The translations under genes and the position numbers were made by a program. The notes under the pieces were generated by a model, which saw nothing but the letters and a program-made list of their open reading frames with translations, had not been told where the DNA came from and did no database searches. Source: Nonomuraea guangzhouensis (lineage in GTDB: Bacteria > Actinomycetota > Actinomycetes > Streptosporangiales > Streptosporangiaceae). Taken from it: a DNA stretch of 64,000 nucleotides. Where the stretch lies: the NCBI RefSeq assembly GCF_019396345.1, contig NZ_JAHKRM010000012.1:62001-126000 (forward strand), in the 5' to 3' direction. This document shows, in pieces, positions 49,874-58,798 of the stretch. Each line of letters opens with the position of its first letter. The first letter of the stretch is position 1.

Positions 49874-50886
49874 GATCGTTTGTAGATTCCCTGCTCGCCG
49901 AACCGATGGGCGACCTTGTTGGCTATGAGGATCAGGATCAGCCCGGCCACGCCCTTGACCAGGCCGGCCGCGGCGCCGTAGCTCCACTCGCCGGTCAGCA
50001 GCGTGCGCCAGTACACGAACGTGTCGAGCACCTCGGCGGCGTCCCGGCCGACGGCGTCGCGCTGCAGGAAGAACTGCTCGAAGCCGACGTTGAGCGCGTC
50101 GCCCAGCCGCAGGATCAGCAGCAGCACGAACACCGGGCGCAGGCCGGGCAGCGTGATGTGCCACAGCCGCCGCCAGCGGGAGGCGCCGTCCACGGCGGCG
50201 GCCTCGTAGAGGTGGGGGTTGATGGCCGCCAGCGCCGCCAGGAAGATGATCGTCCCCCAGCCCGCGTCCTTCCAGACCGACTCGGCGGTGACCAGCAGAA
50301 TAAACGTGTCCGGATTTGTCATGATGTCCAGGCCGGAGAAGCCGTGGTCGCGCAGGATCTGCGCGAGCAGCCCCGCACCGCCGAACATCTGCTGGAACAG
50401 GGTGACGACCAGCACCCACGAGAAGAAGTGCGGCATGTACACGATGCCCTGGATGAACAGCCGCAGGCGGGGACGTACGACACTGTCGAGCAGGATGGCC
50501 AGCAGGATCGGCAGCGGAAAGTAGAAGATCAGCTGGAACGTGGTGATCGACAGCGTGTTGATCGTCGCGTCCCAGAAGCTCTGGTCGAACATCAGCCACT
50601 GGAAGTTCGACATCCCCACCCACGGGCTGTCCTTGATGCCGACATAGGGGGAGTAGTCCTGGAAGGCGATCACGTTGCCGAGCAGCGGCACGTAGTGGAA
50701 CAGGAGCAGCAGCCCGATCGCCGGCACGGTCATGAGCAGCAGCTGCCAGTCGCGCCGGAACCGGCTCCGCAGCGAGCCGCGCTTGGCCCGCTCCTGAGCC
50801 CTTGCCCGGGTGGTGCCCGGGCGGCCGGGGGAAGCCGGATTCCCGGCCGGGGAACGCTCGACCGCGACGTGGTCAGGCGCGGCCAT
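49870..50886 (-). CDS. Sugar ABC transporter permease 1 of importer 3 (LplB type)
   Basis: The 338-residue protein has a basic N-terminal tail of about 45 residues, then LLLMTVPAIGLLLLFHYVPL and FQDYSPYVGIKDSPWVGMSN, characteristic of LplB-like permeases. The coupling loop is LYEAAAVDGASRWRRLWHIT. Such systems carry larger plant oligosaccharides such as rhamnogalacturonan or xylo-oligomers in other bacteria. It overlaps the binding-protein gene by 14 bases and the next permease by four. Confidence 0.91.
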   Translation of the reverse strand: MAAPDHVAVERSPAGNPASPGRPGTTRARAQERAKRGSLRSRFRRDWQLLLMTVPAIGLLLLFHYVPLLGNVIAFQDYSPYVGIKDSPWVGMSNFQWLMFDQSFWDATINTLSITTFQLIFYFPLPILLAILLDSVVRPRLRLFIQGIVYMPHFFSWVLVVTLFQQMFGGAGLLAQILRDHGFSGLDIMTNPDTFILLVTAESVWKDAGWGTIIFLAALAAINPHLYEAAAVDGASRWRRLWHITLPGLRPVFVLLLILRLGDALNVGFEQFFLQRDAVGRDAAEVLDTFVYWRTLLTGEWSYGAAAGLVKGVAGLILILIANKVAHRFGEQGIYKRS

Positions 50887-52525
50887 TGTCCCGCAGGACC
50901 TTCATGTAGAACTCGCGCGCCTCGTCGCCGCCGTCGCGCCGCCACTCCGCCGCGATCTGCTTGGCGTCGCTGACCGGCCGGCGGCCACGCATGATGTCGG
51001 TGTACTTGTCCTCGGTCGGCACCTGCAGGCCCGCGTACTTGGCGGGCCGCTGGATCCTGATCCCGTCGAACGGCGTCTTCTGGATGTACTGGAAGGAGGC
51101 GTTCTGCCACTCGATGTTGGCCTTGGCCGCCTCGGGGAAGGGCCAGTCCACATAGAGGGGGCGTCCGCCCAGGAAGCCGTAGGTGTAGGCGACCTCTTTG
51201 CGGCCCAGGTCCGTGTTCTGCGGGATGCCCTTGGCGTCCAGGGTGAAGTGCTTGCCCTTGATCCCGAAGTTGGAGAGCTCGTACTCCTTGGTCCCGTACG
51301 GCGCGGCGCACCAGTTGAAGATGGACAGGATCTCCTCCACCTTCTCCTTCGGCAGCCCCTTCTTGATGAAGGTGAACATGCCCGCCGCGTTGTTGTGGTA
51401 CATGATCGGCGTGCCGCCGTCATGCGCGAACAGCGGGAAGACGCCCAGCGCGAAGTCGGGGTTCTTGCCGGTGTGCTGCTGGAGCAGTTCCTTCCAGGCG
51501 CCGAAGCCGTCCCGGTAGATCGTGATCTGGCCCGCGCCGATCAGGTCCTTCTCGTTGGCGCCTCTGCTGGCCAGGTTCGGATGGATGAGGCCCTCGGCGA
51601 AGAGCTTGCGCATCCACGCCAGCATCTCCTCGAACTCCGGCGTCTCGTACTTGTTCACCAGCTTGCCGCCCTCGTAGCGCCACTCCTGCGGGACGCCGAA
51701 GATGGGCCAGGCCATCTCGTGGATGTCGCCGAACGCCCAGCGCTTGGCCTTCGGGTCGGTGATCGTCTTGCCGAGCTGGTAGAGCTCGTCGGCGGTCTTG
51801 GGGTTCTGGTTCCAGCCGTTCTTCTCGAACAGGTCCTTGCGGTAGAGCAGGCCGTACGGGAAGGGCTCGGTGGGGTAGGGGACCGCCATCAGCTTGCCGT
51901 TCCACACCGACCACTCCCACGAGGCGGTCGGCAGGTTGGCCAGCAGCGGGTACGCCTTGACCTTGTCGCCCTGCAGGTACGGGGTGAGGTCCTCGAACGC
52001 CTTGTCCACGGCGGTGTTGAAGTCCGCCATCTTGTCGATCTCCCAGTTCGGGAGGGCGAAGATGTCCGGCAGGTCGCCGGAGGCCAGCCGGGCGATCGCC
52101 TTGTCGGCGTAGGTGTTGCCGTCGGCGATCTGGAACTCGAGCGTCGCGCCGATGTCGGCGTTGACCGCCTGGAAGTAGGAGTTGCTCGCCAGTCCGGGCG
52201 GCGGCGGGCCCCACAGCGGGGTCATCGCCTTGTAGCTGCCGCCCTTACCCGCCTTCTGGGTGAGCGCCGCGGCGGGGCTGGCCGGATAAGTGGTGAAGCC
52301 GCCGGCGATGCCGGGCACCCCCGGCAGGTTGGAGACCGTGCCGGCCAGGTCGGGCTTGACGCCGGCGAACTCGACATAGGCCGGCGCCAGCTTGCTCAGC
52401 TTGTCCGCGGCCGCCGCGGTCGCGCCGCTCGTGCCGGGCCTGGTCCCGGTCGGGGCGGAGCAGGCGGCGAGTGTGGTGAGACCGGCCAGGCCGAGAAATC
52501 CACGGCGAGTCATCGACGGTGTCAT
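50873..52525 (-). CDS. Sugar-binding lipoprotein of importer 3 (LipO type)
   Basis: The 550 residues start MTPSMTRRGFLGLAGLTTLA with a twin-Arg motif and lipobox LAAC. At about 550 residues it is longer than ordinary binding proteins and matches the LipO/LplA type used for long oligosaccharides (DIFALPNWEIDKMADFNTAV; PYGLLYRKDLFEKNGWNQNP). It is the first gene of the leftward operon, and a 29-base XylR-like operator lies 66 bases upstream, so it is probably induced along with the GH31 operon. The ligand may be xyloglucan oligosaccharide. Confidence 0.91.
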   Translation of the reverse strand: MTPSMTRRGFLGLAGLTTLAACSAPTGTRPGTSGATAAAADKLSKLAPAYVEFAGVKPDLAGTVSNLPGVPGIAGGFTTYPASPAAALTQKAGKGGSYKAMTPLWGPPPPGLASNSYFQAVNADIGATLEFQIADGNTYADKAIARLASGDLPDIFALPNWEIDKMADFNTAVDKAFEDLTPYLQGDKVKAYPLLANLPTASWEWSVWNGKLMAVPYPTEPFPYGLLYRKDLFEKNGWNQNPKTADELYQLGKTITDPKAKRWAFGDIHEMAWPIFGVPQEWRYEGGKLVNKYETPEFEEMLAWMRKLFAEGLIHPNLASRGANEKDLIGAGQITIYRDGFGAWKELLQQHTGKNPDFALGVFPLFAHDGGTPIMYHNNAAGMFTFIKKGLPKEKVEEILSIFNWCAAPYGTKEYELSNFGIKGKHFTLDAKGIPQNTDLGRKEVAYTYGFLGGRPLYVDWPFPEAAKANIEWQNASFQYIQKTPFDGIRIQRPAKYAGLQVPTEDKYTDIMRGRRPVSDAKQIAAEWRRDGGDEAREFYMKVLRDNGRA

Positions 52526-52828
52526 GACGGCTCCCTTCGTTCGTCGGAGCAGGATGAGGGGTGTCGGAACCGGATGCCTACGGGCTAGAATTAGTTCGTC
52601 TAATGACCAAACAAACTAAACCCGAGGCGGTGCTGACCACAAGGTGTGCCACCGGTCACAGATTGATGTCGTGAGTGAGATGAGATTCCCTGACGGCTCC
52701 CCCCGGGGAGCCGCCGCCGCCAATGGGGGCCCGCCCGGCTCTCGCCGATGGCGTGGGGACACCGGGGAACGGCGCACACTGGTAGCGCGGCATGACCGCC
52801 CGCGACGGCCTGACGGACGGGACAGACT
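52526..52828. promoter_or_regulatory. Divergent control region of importer 3 and the ROK gene
   Basis: The 303 bases contain the operator at 52591-52619 and, in the ROK leader, a perfect 8-bp GC hairpin (GGCTCCCC, CC, GGGGAGCC at 52695-52712). No other feature is seen. Confidence 0.6.
52591..52619 (-). promoter_or_regulatory. XylR/ROK-type operator of importer 3
   Basis: Read on the minus strand: TTAGTTTGT, eleven bases, ACGAACTAA. The arms are 9 bases with one mismatch, nearly the Bacillus XylR operator arms but with a spacer four bases longer. It lies 66 bases upstream of the lipoprotein start and 210 bases before the ROK gene. Confidence 0.7.
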
Positions 52829-54013
52829 TTGATCACCTCATCGACCGACCCGCAGCCGGCCGACTTCGCCGATGTGCGGGCCACCAACCTGGCCGTCGTG
52901 CTGCGCTTCGTCCGCGAGCACGCGCCCTGCTCCCGGGCCGACATCGCGGCCTCCACGGGCCTGAACAAGGCGACCGTGTCGAGCCTGGTCGCCGACCTGA
53001 TCGACCGCCGGCTGGTCCGGGAGACCGGCCTGACCGAGAACCGGGTGGGGAGGCCGGCCACGATGCTGGTGCTCGACGGCTCGCCGTACGCGGCGATCGG
53101 GCTGGAGATCAACGTCGACTACGTGACGGCCGTCGCCGTCGACCTGGCGGGGGAGCGGCTGCTGTCCTGGCGGCGTGCCTTCCCCGGCTCCGTGGCCGCC
53201 GTGGCCGCGATCGTCCGGCGGGTGGTCAACCGCATGGCCAAGGAGGACAAGCAGATCCTCGGCCTGACCGTGGCGGTGCCCGGCCTGGTCGACGGGCAGG
53301 GCGTCGTGCGGGTGGCGCCCAACCTCGGCTGGCTCGACACCGACGTGAGCGGCGACCTCGCCAAGGCGCTGCGCGATCCCGGTTTCCCCATCCAGGCCGA
53401 CAACGACGCCAACCTTGGCGCCCTGGCCGAGCACCGGTTCGGCCCCCATGGGGCGGTCTCGGACCTGGTCTACCTGACCGGTGAGTTGGGCGTGGGCGCC
53501 GGGGTCATCCTCGACGGGCGGCTGCGGCGCGGTGGCCGCGGCTACAGCGGGGAGATCGGTCACATCCAGATCGACCCGCAGGGCCCGCAGTGCCGGTGCG
53601 GCCGGATCGGCTGCCTCGAAGCGGTGGCCGGCATCGGCGCGGTGCTGGAGCACGCCTCGCCCTCGCCGGTCGAGGTGGAGCTGGAGATCGAGGAGGTCGT
53701 CCGGCGGGCCCGCGCGGGCGACGCCCGCACCCTCGCCCTGCTCGGCGGCGTCGGCCGCGACCTCGGCCGCGGGGTGGCCATCCTGGCCAACCTGCTCAAC
53801 CCCCAGGTGGTGATCCTCGGGGGCTACTACGTGCCGCTGGCGCCCTGGCTGCTGCCCGCGGTCGAGGCCGAGGTACGCGAGCGCACGATCGCGCCGGAGG
53901 CCGGCGGCTGCCAGGTGGTGATGTCGTCCCTCGGCTATGACGCGGCCGCGCTCGGCGGGGCGGCCCGGGTGCTCGACTCCGTCGATTCAGGAAGATTGCC
54001 GCGAATCTCTTGA
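52829..54013 (+). CDS. ROK-family transcriptional regulator (XylR-like)
   Basis: The 394 residues start at TTG 52829 after GGACGGGAC. The N-terminal winged helix is CSRADIAASTGLNKATVSSL then VADLIDRRLVRE; the ROK sugar-kinase-like domain follows, with DNDANLGALAEH and the zinc-binding motif CRCGRIGCLE near residue 255. In Bacillus and Streptomyces such XylR-type proteins repress xylose or xyloside genes and release DNA when sugar binds. It lies centrally between three sets of XylR-like operators, so it is the best candidate to bind them. An internal GTG could also serve as start, but the TTG frame begins just before family similarity. Confidence 0.9.
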   Translation: MITSSTDPQPADFADVRATNLAVVLRFVREHAPCSRADIAASTGLNKATVSSLVADLIDRRLVRETGLTENRVGRPATMLVLDGSPYAAIGLEINVDYVTAVAVDLAGERLLSWRRAFPGSVAAVAAIVRRVVNRMAKEDKQILGLTVAVPGLVDGQGVVRVAPNLGWLDTDVSGDLAKALRDPGFPIQADNDANLGALAEHRFGPHGAVSDLVYLTGELGVGAGVILDGRLRRGGRGYSGEIGHIQIDPQGPQCRCGRIGCLEAVAGIGAVLEHASPSPVEVELEIEEVVRRARAGDARTLALLGGVGRDLGRGVAILANLLNPQVVILGGYYVPLAPWLLPAVEAEVRERTIAPEAGGCQVVMSSLGYDAAALGGAARVLDSVDSGRLPRIS

Positions 54014-54047
54014 CCCCGCTCGCGGACGCGTGCACCCTTCAGAAGAA

Positions 54048-54086
54048 CTCCGTTCCGAAACACTCGTGTAACCGGACGGGGTTTTT
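54048..54086 (+). terminator. Rho-independent terminator of the ROK gene
   Basis: CTCCGTTCCG pairs with CGGACGGGG (one mismatch, one bulge), an inner ACAC-GTGT hairpin closes the loop, and TTTTT follows. Confidence 0.7.
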
Positions 54087-54098
54087 CTGGACCGGCTA

Positions 54099-54112
54099 TC
54101 GAAGCGCTTCGA
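54099..54112. promoter_or_regulatory. LacI-type operator 1 of the GH3-lacI operon
   Basis: TCGAAGCGCTTCGA is a perfect 14-bp palindrome with the central CG typical of LacI-family sites, 57 bases before the GH3 start. Confidence 0.8.
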
Positions 54113-54134
54113 CAGAGGCGCCCCCCGCCCGCTA

Positions 54135-54150
54135 GTCGAAGCGTTTCGAC
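54135..54150. promoter_or_regulatory. LacI-type operator 2 of the GH3-lacI operon
   Basis: GTCGAAGCGTTTCGAC repeats operator 1 with one central change, 37 bases downstream (centre to centre) and 20 bases before the GH3 ATG. The pair would allow tight autoregulation by the downstream lacI gene. Confidence 0.8.
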
Positions 54151-54169
54151 GCTCTCAGAGGATGGCTCC

Positions 54170-57031
54170 ATGAACGAACCGTTCCGCGACCCGGACCTCC
54201 CCCTCGCCGAGCGGATCGCCGATCTGCAGGCCCGGCTGACCGTGACCGAGAAGCTCGGCCTGCTCCACCAGTACCAGGCGCCGGTCGAACGGCTCGGCGT
54301 GGGCGCCTTCCGCACCGGCACCGAGGCCCTGCACGGCCTGGCCTGGCTGGGTCCGGCGACGGTGTTCCCGCAGGCCGTGGGTCTGGCCTCGACCTGGGAC
54401 CCGGAGCTGGTCCGCAGGGTGGGGGAGGCCGCGGGCGAGGAGGTCCTGGCCTTCCACCACAAGGACCCGTCGGGCGCCGGGCGCAACGTGTGGGCCCCCG
54501 TGGTCAACCTGCTGCGCGATCCCCGCTGGGGTCGCAACGAGGAGGGCTACTCCGAAGATCCGTTACTGACCGGGGTCATGGCCACGGCCTACGCGCACGG
54601 ACTCCGTGGGAGCGCTCCCGTGATGCGGACCGCGCCCACCCTCAAGCACTTCCTCGGCTACAACAACGAGACCTACCGCTGCGTCACCTCCAGCAACCTG
54701 CCGCCGCGGGTGCTGCACGAGTACGAGCTGCCCGCCTACCGGCCGGCCCTGGAGAGCGGCGCCGCCGTCGCGATCATGCCCTCCTACAACCTGGTCAACG
54801 GCCGCCCGGCGCACCTCAGCCCGCTGATCGAGCAGGTGCTGCGGGCCTGGGCGCCGGACGACCTCCTCGTGGTCAGCGACGCCTACGCCCCCGGCAACCT
54901 CACCGGGCTGCAGGGCTACTACGACGACCCCGCCGAGGCGTACGCGCACGCCGTACGGGCCGGGCTCGACAGCTTCACCCAGGACGACGACCGCGCCGAG
55001 GCCACCCTCGGCCACCTGCGCGCGGCGCTGGAGCGCGGCCTGCTGACCGAGGCCGACATCGACACCGCCGTGCGGCACACGCTGTCGATCCGCTTCCGGC
55101 TCGGCGAGTTCGACCCCGCCACGCCGTACGACGACATCACCGAGGCGGTCGTCAACTGCCCCGAACACCAGGCACTGGCCCGGCGGGCGGCCCGCGCCTC
55201 GATCGTGCTCCTGAAGAACGACGGCCTGCTGCCCCTGGCGGCGCCGGCCCGGATCGCGGTGATCGGCCAGCTCGGCGACACCCTGATGGAGGACTGGTAC
55301 AGCGGCACGCTGCCGTACGAGGTGACCGCCCGCGCCGGTCTGGCCGAACGCGGCGAGACGATCTTCTGCGAGGCCGTCGACCGCGTCACACTGACCGCCG
55401 ACGCGGGCCCGGTGGTGGCCGGCCTCGACGGCGGCCCCCTGGGCATCGGCACGCCCGGCGGCCGGTTCGACCTGTTCGACTGGGGCGGCGGATCGTTCGC
55501 GTTCCGCGCGGTCGCGACCGGCCGCTTCCTGTCCGTGGACGACGACGGCGTGCTGGTCAACGACCAGCCGGGCCCCAACGGCTGGGAGGTGCGCCAGACG
55601 TTCCGGCTGGAACAACGCACCCGCGGCGCCGTCGTGCTGCGCCACATCTCCACGGGCCGCTACATCGGCCTGGCCGCCGACGGGGTCTTCCGGCTGGTGG
55701 ACGACGCCGACGCCGCCACCTGGCTGACCGTGGACGTCGTCGAGAGCGGCGCCGCGGCGGCGGCCCGGCTGGCGGCCACCGCGGACGTGGCGATCGTGGT
55801 GGTGGGGGACCACCCGCTGGTCAACGGCCGCGAGACCGAAGATCGTGCGGACCTGGCCCTGGCCCCCGCCCAGGACGCGGTCGTCCGGGCGGTACGGGCG
55901 GCCAACCCGCGCACGGTCATGGTGATCACCAGCGGTTACCCCGTCACCTGGACGGACCCGGACGTGCCCGCGGTGCTCTGGTCCTCCCACGGCGGCCAGG
56001 AGTACGGCCACGCGCTGGCCGACGTGCTGTTCGGCGACGCAGACCCGGAAGGGCGGCTCACCCAGACCTGGTACCGCTCGGCCAGCGAGCTGCCCGACCT
56101 GCTCGACTACGACGTCATCGCCACGGACGCCACCTACCTCTACTACCGGGGCACCCCGCTCTACCCGTTCGGCCACGGACTCAGTTACACGAGCTTCGAC
56201 TACTCCGGCCTGACCGTCGCCGTCGACGGCGAGAGCGTCACCGCCACGGTCACGGTCACGAACACCGGCCCGCGCCCCGGCGCCGAGGTCGTGCAGTTCT
56301 ACACCCACCAGCGGCGTTCCCGGGTCAAGCAGCCGCTGCGCCGGCTGCGGGGCTTCGAACGGGCGCGCCTGGCGCCCGGTGAGAGCCGTGCCGTCACGCT
56401 CACCTTCCCCGTACAGGACCTGGCCTTCTGGGACGTCACCCGCGGCAGGTTCGCCGTCGAGGACGCGCCGCACCAGCTCATGGTCGGCCGCAGCGCGACC
56501 GACCTGCGGCTGAGCGCGGCCTTCCACGTCGAGGGCGAGACCATCCCGCCCAGGAGGGGCGCGCTGCCCGCGGCGGACCACGACGCCTACGACGCGGTCG
56601 CCTTCGTCGACGCGGCCAAGGTGGCGGGCGACGCCGTACGGTCCGAGGCCGAGGGGGCGTGGATCCTGTTCCGCGACGTCGAGCTCACCGGGGCCGCCTC
56701 GTGCCTGATCGAGGCCGCGAGCACCGAGGGCGGCGTCGTCACGCTCCGGCTGGACGACCTCCTGCACGGCCCCACGTTGGGCGCCATCCCCGTGCCCCCC
56801 GCCGGGCGCTACGCTCCGGCGGCCACCTCGGCCGAGCTTGCGGAAGCCTCGGGGGTGCACGATCTTTATGTCGTGTTCGAGAACGTGGGCATCACGCTGG
56901 GCAGGCTGGAACTGACCGGCACCGGACGGGCGGCCGCCCGATCGGCCGGCGCCGTACGCGCCGACCGGGGACGAGCGGGCAGAGGGCGCGTGGGCAGAGG
57001 CCGAGCCGGCACCGGACGGGCGGCTACATGA
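54170..57031 (+). CDS. Cytosolic GH3 glycosidase
   Basis: The 953 residues have no signal peptide and start MNEPFRDPDLPLAERIADLQ, nine bases after AGAGG. GH3 motifs are GTEALHGLAW, WAPVVNLLRDPRWGRNEEGY and the nucleophile Asp237 in VVSDAYAP. As in the secreted paralogue at 43123, the C-domain is interrupted by a beta-trefoil-like insert (FRAVATGRFLSVDDDGVLVN). It then has a fibronectin-III-like domain and a CBM6-like tail. It would hydrolyse imported beta-gluco- or beta-xylo-oligosaccharides. The last 35 residues are a Gly/Arg/Ala-rich tail outside the fold, whose DNA contains a repeated segment; the stop overlaps lacI. Confidence 0.9.
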   Translation: MNEPFRDPDLPLAERIADLQARLTVTEKLGLLHQYQAPVERLGVGAFRTGTEALHGLAWLGPATVFPQAVGLASTWDPELVRRVGEAAGEEVLAFHHKDPSGAGRNVWAPVVNLLRDPRWGRNEEGYSEDPLLTGVMATAYAHGLRGSAPVMRTAPTLKHFLGYNNETYRCVTSSNLPPRVLHEYELPAYRPALESGAAVAIMPSYNLVNGRPAHLSPLIEQVLRAWAPDDLLVVSDAYAPGNLTGLQGYYDDPAEAYAHAVRAGLDSFTQDDDRAEATLGHLRAALERGLLTEADIDTAVRHTLSIRFRLGEFDPATPYDDITEAVVNCPEHQALARRAARASIVLLKNDGLLPLAAPARIAVIGQLGDTLMEDWYSGTLPYEVTARAGLAERGETIFCEAVDRVTLTADAGPVVAGLDGGPLGIGTPGGRFDLFDWGGGSFAFRAVATGRFLSVDDDGVLVNDQPGPNGWEVRQTFRLEQRTRGAVVLRHISTGRYIGLAADGVFRLVDDADAATWLTVDVVESGAAAAARLAATADVAIVVVGDHPLVNGRETEDRADLALAPAQDAVVRAVRAANPRTVMVITSGYPVTWTDPDVPAVLWSSHGGQEYGHALADVLFGDADPEGRLTQTWYRSASELPDLLDYDVIATDATYLYYRGTPLYPFGHGLSYTSFDYSGLTVAVDGESVTATVTVTNTGPRPGAEVVQFYTHQRRSRVKQPLRRLRGFERARLAPGESRAVTLTFPVQDLAFWDVTRGRFAVEDAPHQLMVGRSATDLRLSAAFHVEGETIPPRRGALPAADHDAYDAVAFVDAAKVAGDAVRSEAEGAWILFRDVELTGAASCLIEAASTEGGVVTLRLDDLLHGPTLGAIPVPPAGRYAPAATSAELAEASGVHDLYVVFENVGITLGRLELTGTGRAAARSAGAVRADRGRAGRGRVGRGRAGTGRAAT

Positions 57032-58098
57032 CGGACGGCCACGTGCCAGGTGGTCACGGGACAGGTGACCCGACGAGTGGGCACACCGACGGCGGGCACG
57101 CGACCGGCCGGGCGGTCACCATCGTGGAGGTCGCCCGGCACGCGGGCGTGGCCGTCAGCACGGTCTCCTACGTGCTCAGCGGCAAGCGGGCGATCTCGGC
57201 GGACACCCGGCGGCGGGTGCTCGACAGCGTGCGGACGCTCGGCTACCACCCCCACGCCGGCGCCAGGGCGCTGGCCAGCAAGCGGGCCAACGTGATCGCG
57301 CTGGTGCTGCCGCTGCGGGCCGGGATGCACGTGCCGGTGCTGATGCGCTTCGCCACCTCGGTGGTCACCGCGGCCCGCCACTTCGATCACGACGTGCTGC
57401 TCCTGACCGCCGACGAGGGCCTCGACGGGCTGCGCAGGGCCGCGGCCAGCGCGCTGGTCGACGGCCTGGTGCTGATGGACGTCGAACTCGACGACCCCAG
57501 GGTGCCGCTGCTGCGCCGGCTCGCCGAGCCCAGCGTGCTGATCGGCTTCCCCGCCGACTCCGCCGGGGTGACCTGCGTGGACCTCGACTTCGCCGCCGCC
57601 GGGGAGCTGTGCGTGGCGCACCTGGCCGAGCGCGGGCACCACGAGGTGGCCCTGCTCGGCGCGCCGTCGGTGGTCTACGAGCGGGGGACCGGGTTCGCCC
57701 GCCGTACGCTCGAAGGCTTCACCGCCGCCCTGGCCGAGCACGGGCTCGACGGCACGGCGCTGCCGTGCGAGGAGACCTTCGACGAGGTGCACGCCACCGT
57801 GAGCGGGCTGCTGGCGGCCCGGCCCGGCCTGTCGGGGCTGGTCGTGCACAACGAGGCGGCCGTCAACCACGTGCTGAGCTCGCTGCGGCAACTGGGCCGC
57901 AAGGTGCCGCAGGACCTCGCGGTGGTGGCGATCTGCCCCGACGACATCGCCGAGCCCGCCCGGCTCACCTCGGTGCTGATCCCGGCCGAGGAGGTCGGCA
58001 GGGAGGCGGTCGGGCTGCTGATGGAGAAACTGGCGGGCCGCACGGTGCCGCCCGCGACCCTGCTGGTCCCGCGCCTGACCGTACGCGCGAGCACCTGA
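57028..58098 (+). CDS. LacI-family transcriptional regulator
   Basis: From ATG 57028 (ATGA overlap with GH3) the protein has 356 residues. A Gly/His/Thr-rich head of about 28 residues precedes the LacI helix-turn-helix TIVEVARHAGVAVSTVSYVL then SGKRAISADTRRRVLDSV; the ligand domain follows (VIALVLPLRAG through LAVVAICPDDIAEPARLTSV). It should sense a sugar released by the GH3 enzyme and repress the operon through the two GAAGCGYTTC palindromes upstream. The true start could be a later codon just before the HTH, since the head is atypical. A 6-bp hairpin (58095-58110) sits between it and the convergent tetR. Confidence 0.9.
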   Translation: MTDGHVPGGHGTGDPTSGHTDGGHATGRAVTIVEVARHAGVAVSTVSYVLSGKRAISADTRRRVLDSVRTLGYHPHAGARALASKRANVIALVLPLRAGMHVPVLMRFATSVVTAARHFDHDVLLLTADEGLDGLRRAAASALVDGLVLMDVELDDPRVPLLRRLAEPSVLIGFPADSAGVTCVDLDFAAAGELCVAHLAERGHHEVALLGAPSVVYERGTGFARRTLEGFTAALAEHGLDGTALPCEETFDEVHATVSGLLAARPGLSGLVVHNEAAVNHVLSSLRQLGRKVPQDLAVVAICPDDIAEPARLTSVLIPAEEVGREAVGLLMEKLAGRTVPPATLLVPRLTVRAST

Positions 58099-58106
58099 GC
58101 ATCAGC

Positions 58107-58778
58107 TCAGCGGTGGCGGGTGGCGCCCTTCGCCGGGCAGCGTTCCGTCGCCTCGGGGGGAAAGAGGGAGACGGGGGAGGGCAGGGGGAGCGGCACGTCC
58201 GACGGGCGGGTGCCGTCGAGGAGGAGCGCCAGGTAGCGCTGCTGGTCGGCGCCGTCGTCGGCCCCTCGGTGGACGGTCGTCGCCATCACCATCACCACGA
58301 TCGCCGCCAGGTCGCGGACCTGCAGATCGTCGCGGACCAGCCCGCGCTCCCGCGCGGTGGCCAGCACGTCGCCGAGCGGCCCCATGAACCGCTCGGCGAT
58401 GCCGATCGTGAACGCCCCGGCCTCCTTCGCCGCGGACAGGAGCGACCGGTGGCCGGCCAGCGTGCCGACCGTGGCCGCCAGCGCGTCGGCCAGCCCCTGC
58501 CTGGGGTCGGCGGCCACGCGGGCGGCCTGGACGACCGGCTCGATCTCCTCGGCGAAGTAGGTCTCGAAGGACGCCCTGATCACGCCGTCGCGGTCGCCGA
58601 AGCGCCGGTAGACGGTGGCGATGCCGACCCCGGCGCGGCGGGCGATCTCCTCCAGCGGGACGGCCGTGCCCGACTCGTGCAGGGCCGTGATCGCCGCCCT
58701 GACGATCCTGTCGGAGTTACGCAGTGCGTCCGCACGACGTCGCTGCTCTGGCACACGCCGAACGCTAGCAGCATCCAC
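58107..58778 (-). CDS. TetR-family regulator of the P450 gene
   Basis: About 223 residues. GTG 58778 is preferred because GGAG lies seven bases before it; GTG 58754 is an alternative. The helix-turn-helix is VPLEEIARRAGVGIATVYRR then FGDRDGVIRASFE, followed by a TetR ligand domain. It begins 20 bases after the P450 stop and is cotranscribed with it. An inverted repeat (CGATAG-CAAC-CTATCG) upstream of the P450 gene is a good candidate for its own operator. Inducer unknown. Confidence 0.87.
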   Translation of the reverse strand: MDAASVRRVPEQRRRADALRNSDRIVRAAITALHESGTAVPLEEIARRAGVGIATVYRRFGDRDGVIRASFETYFAEEIEPVVQAARVAADPRQGLADALAATVGTLAGHRSLLSAAKEAGAFTIGIAERFMGPLGDVLATARERGLVRDDLQVRDLAAIVVMVMATTVHRGADDGADQQRYLALLLDGTRPSDVPLPLPSPVSLFPPEATERCPAKGATRHR

Positions 58779-58798
58779 GCGGTCACTCCACGGCAGCG

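Noticed and set aside
48977-50623. A 548-residue fused permease
   Set aside because: The N-terminal part of the frame overlaps the first permease out of phase; the true second permease starts at 49873 with an ATGA overlap.
54563-56860. 765-codon frame antisense to the cytosolic GH3
   Set aside because: A third-position GC artefact; the sense strand is a complete enzyme.
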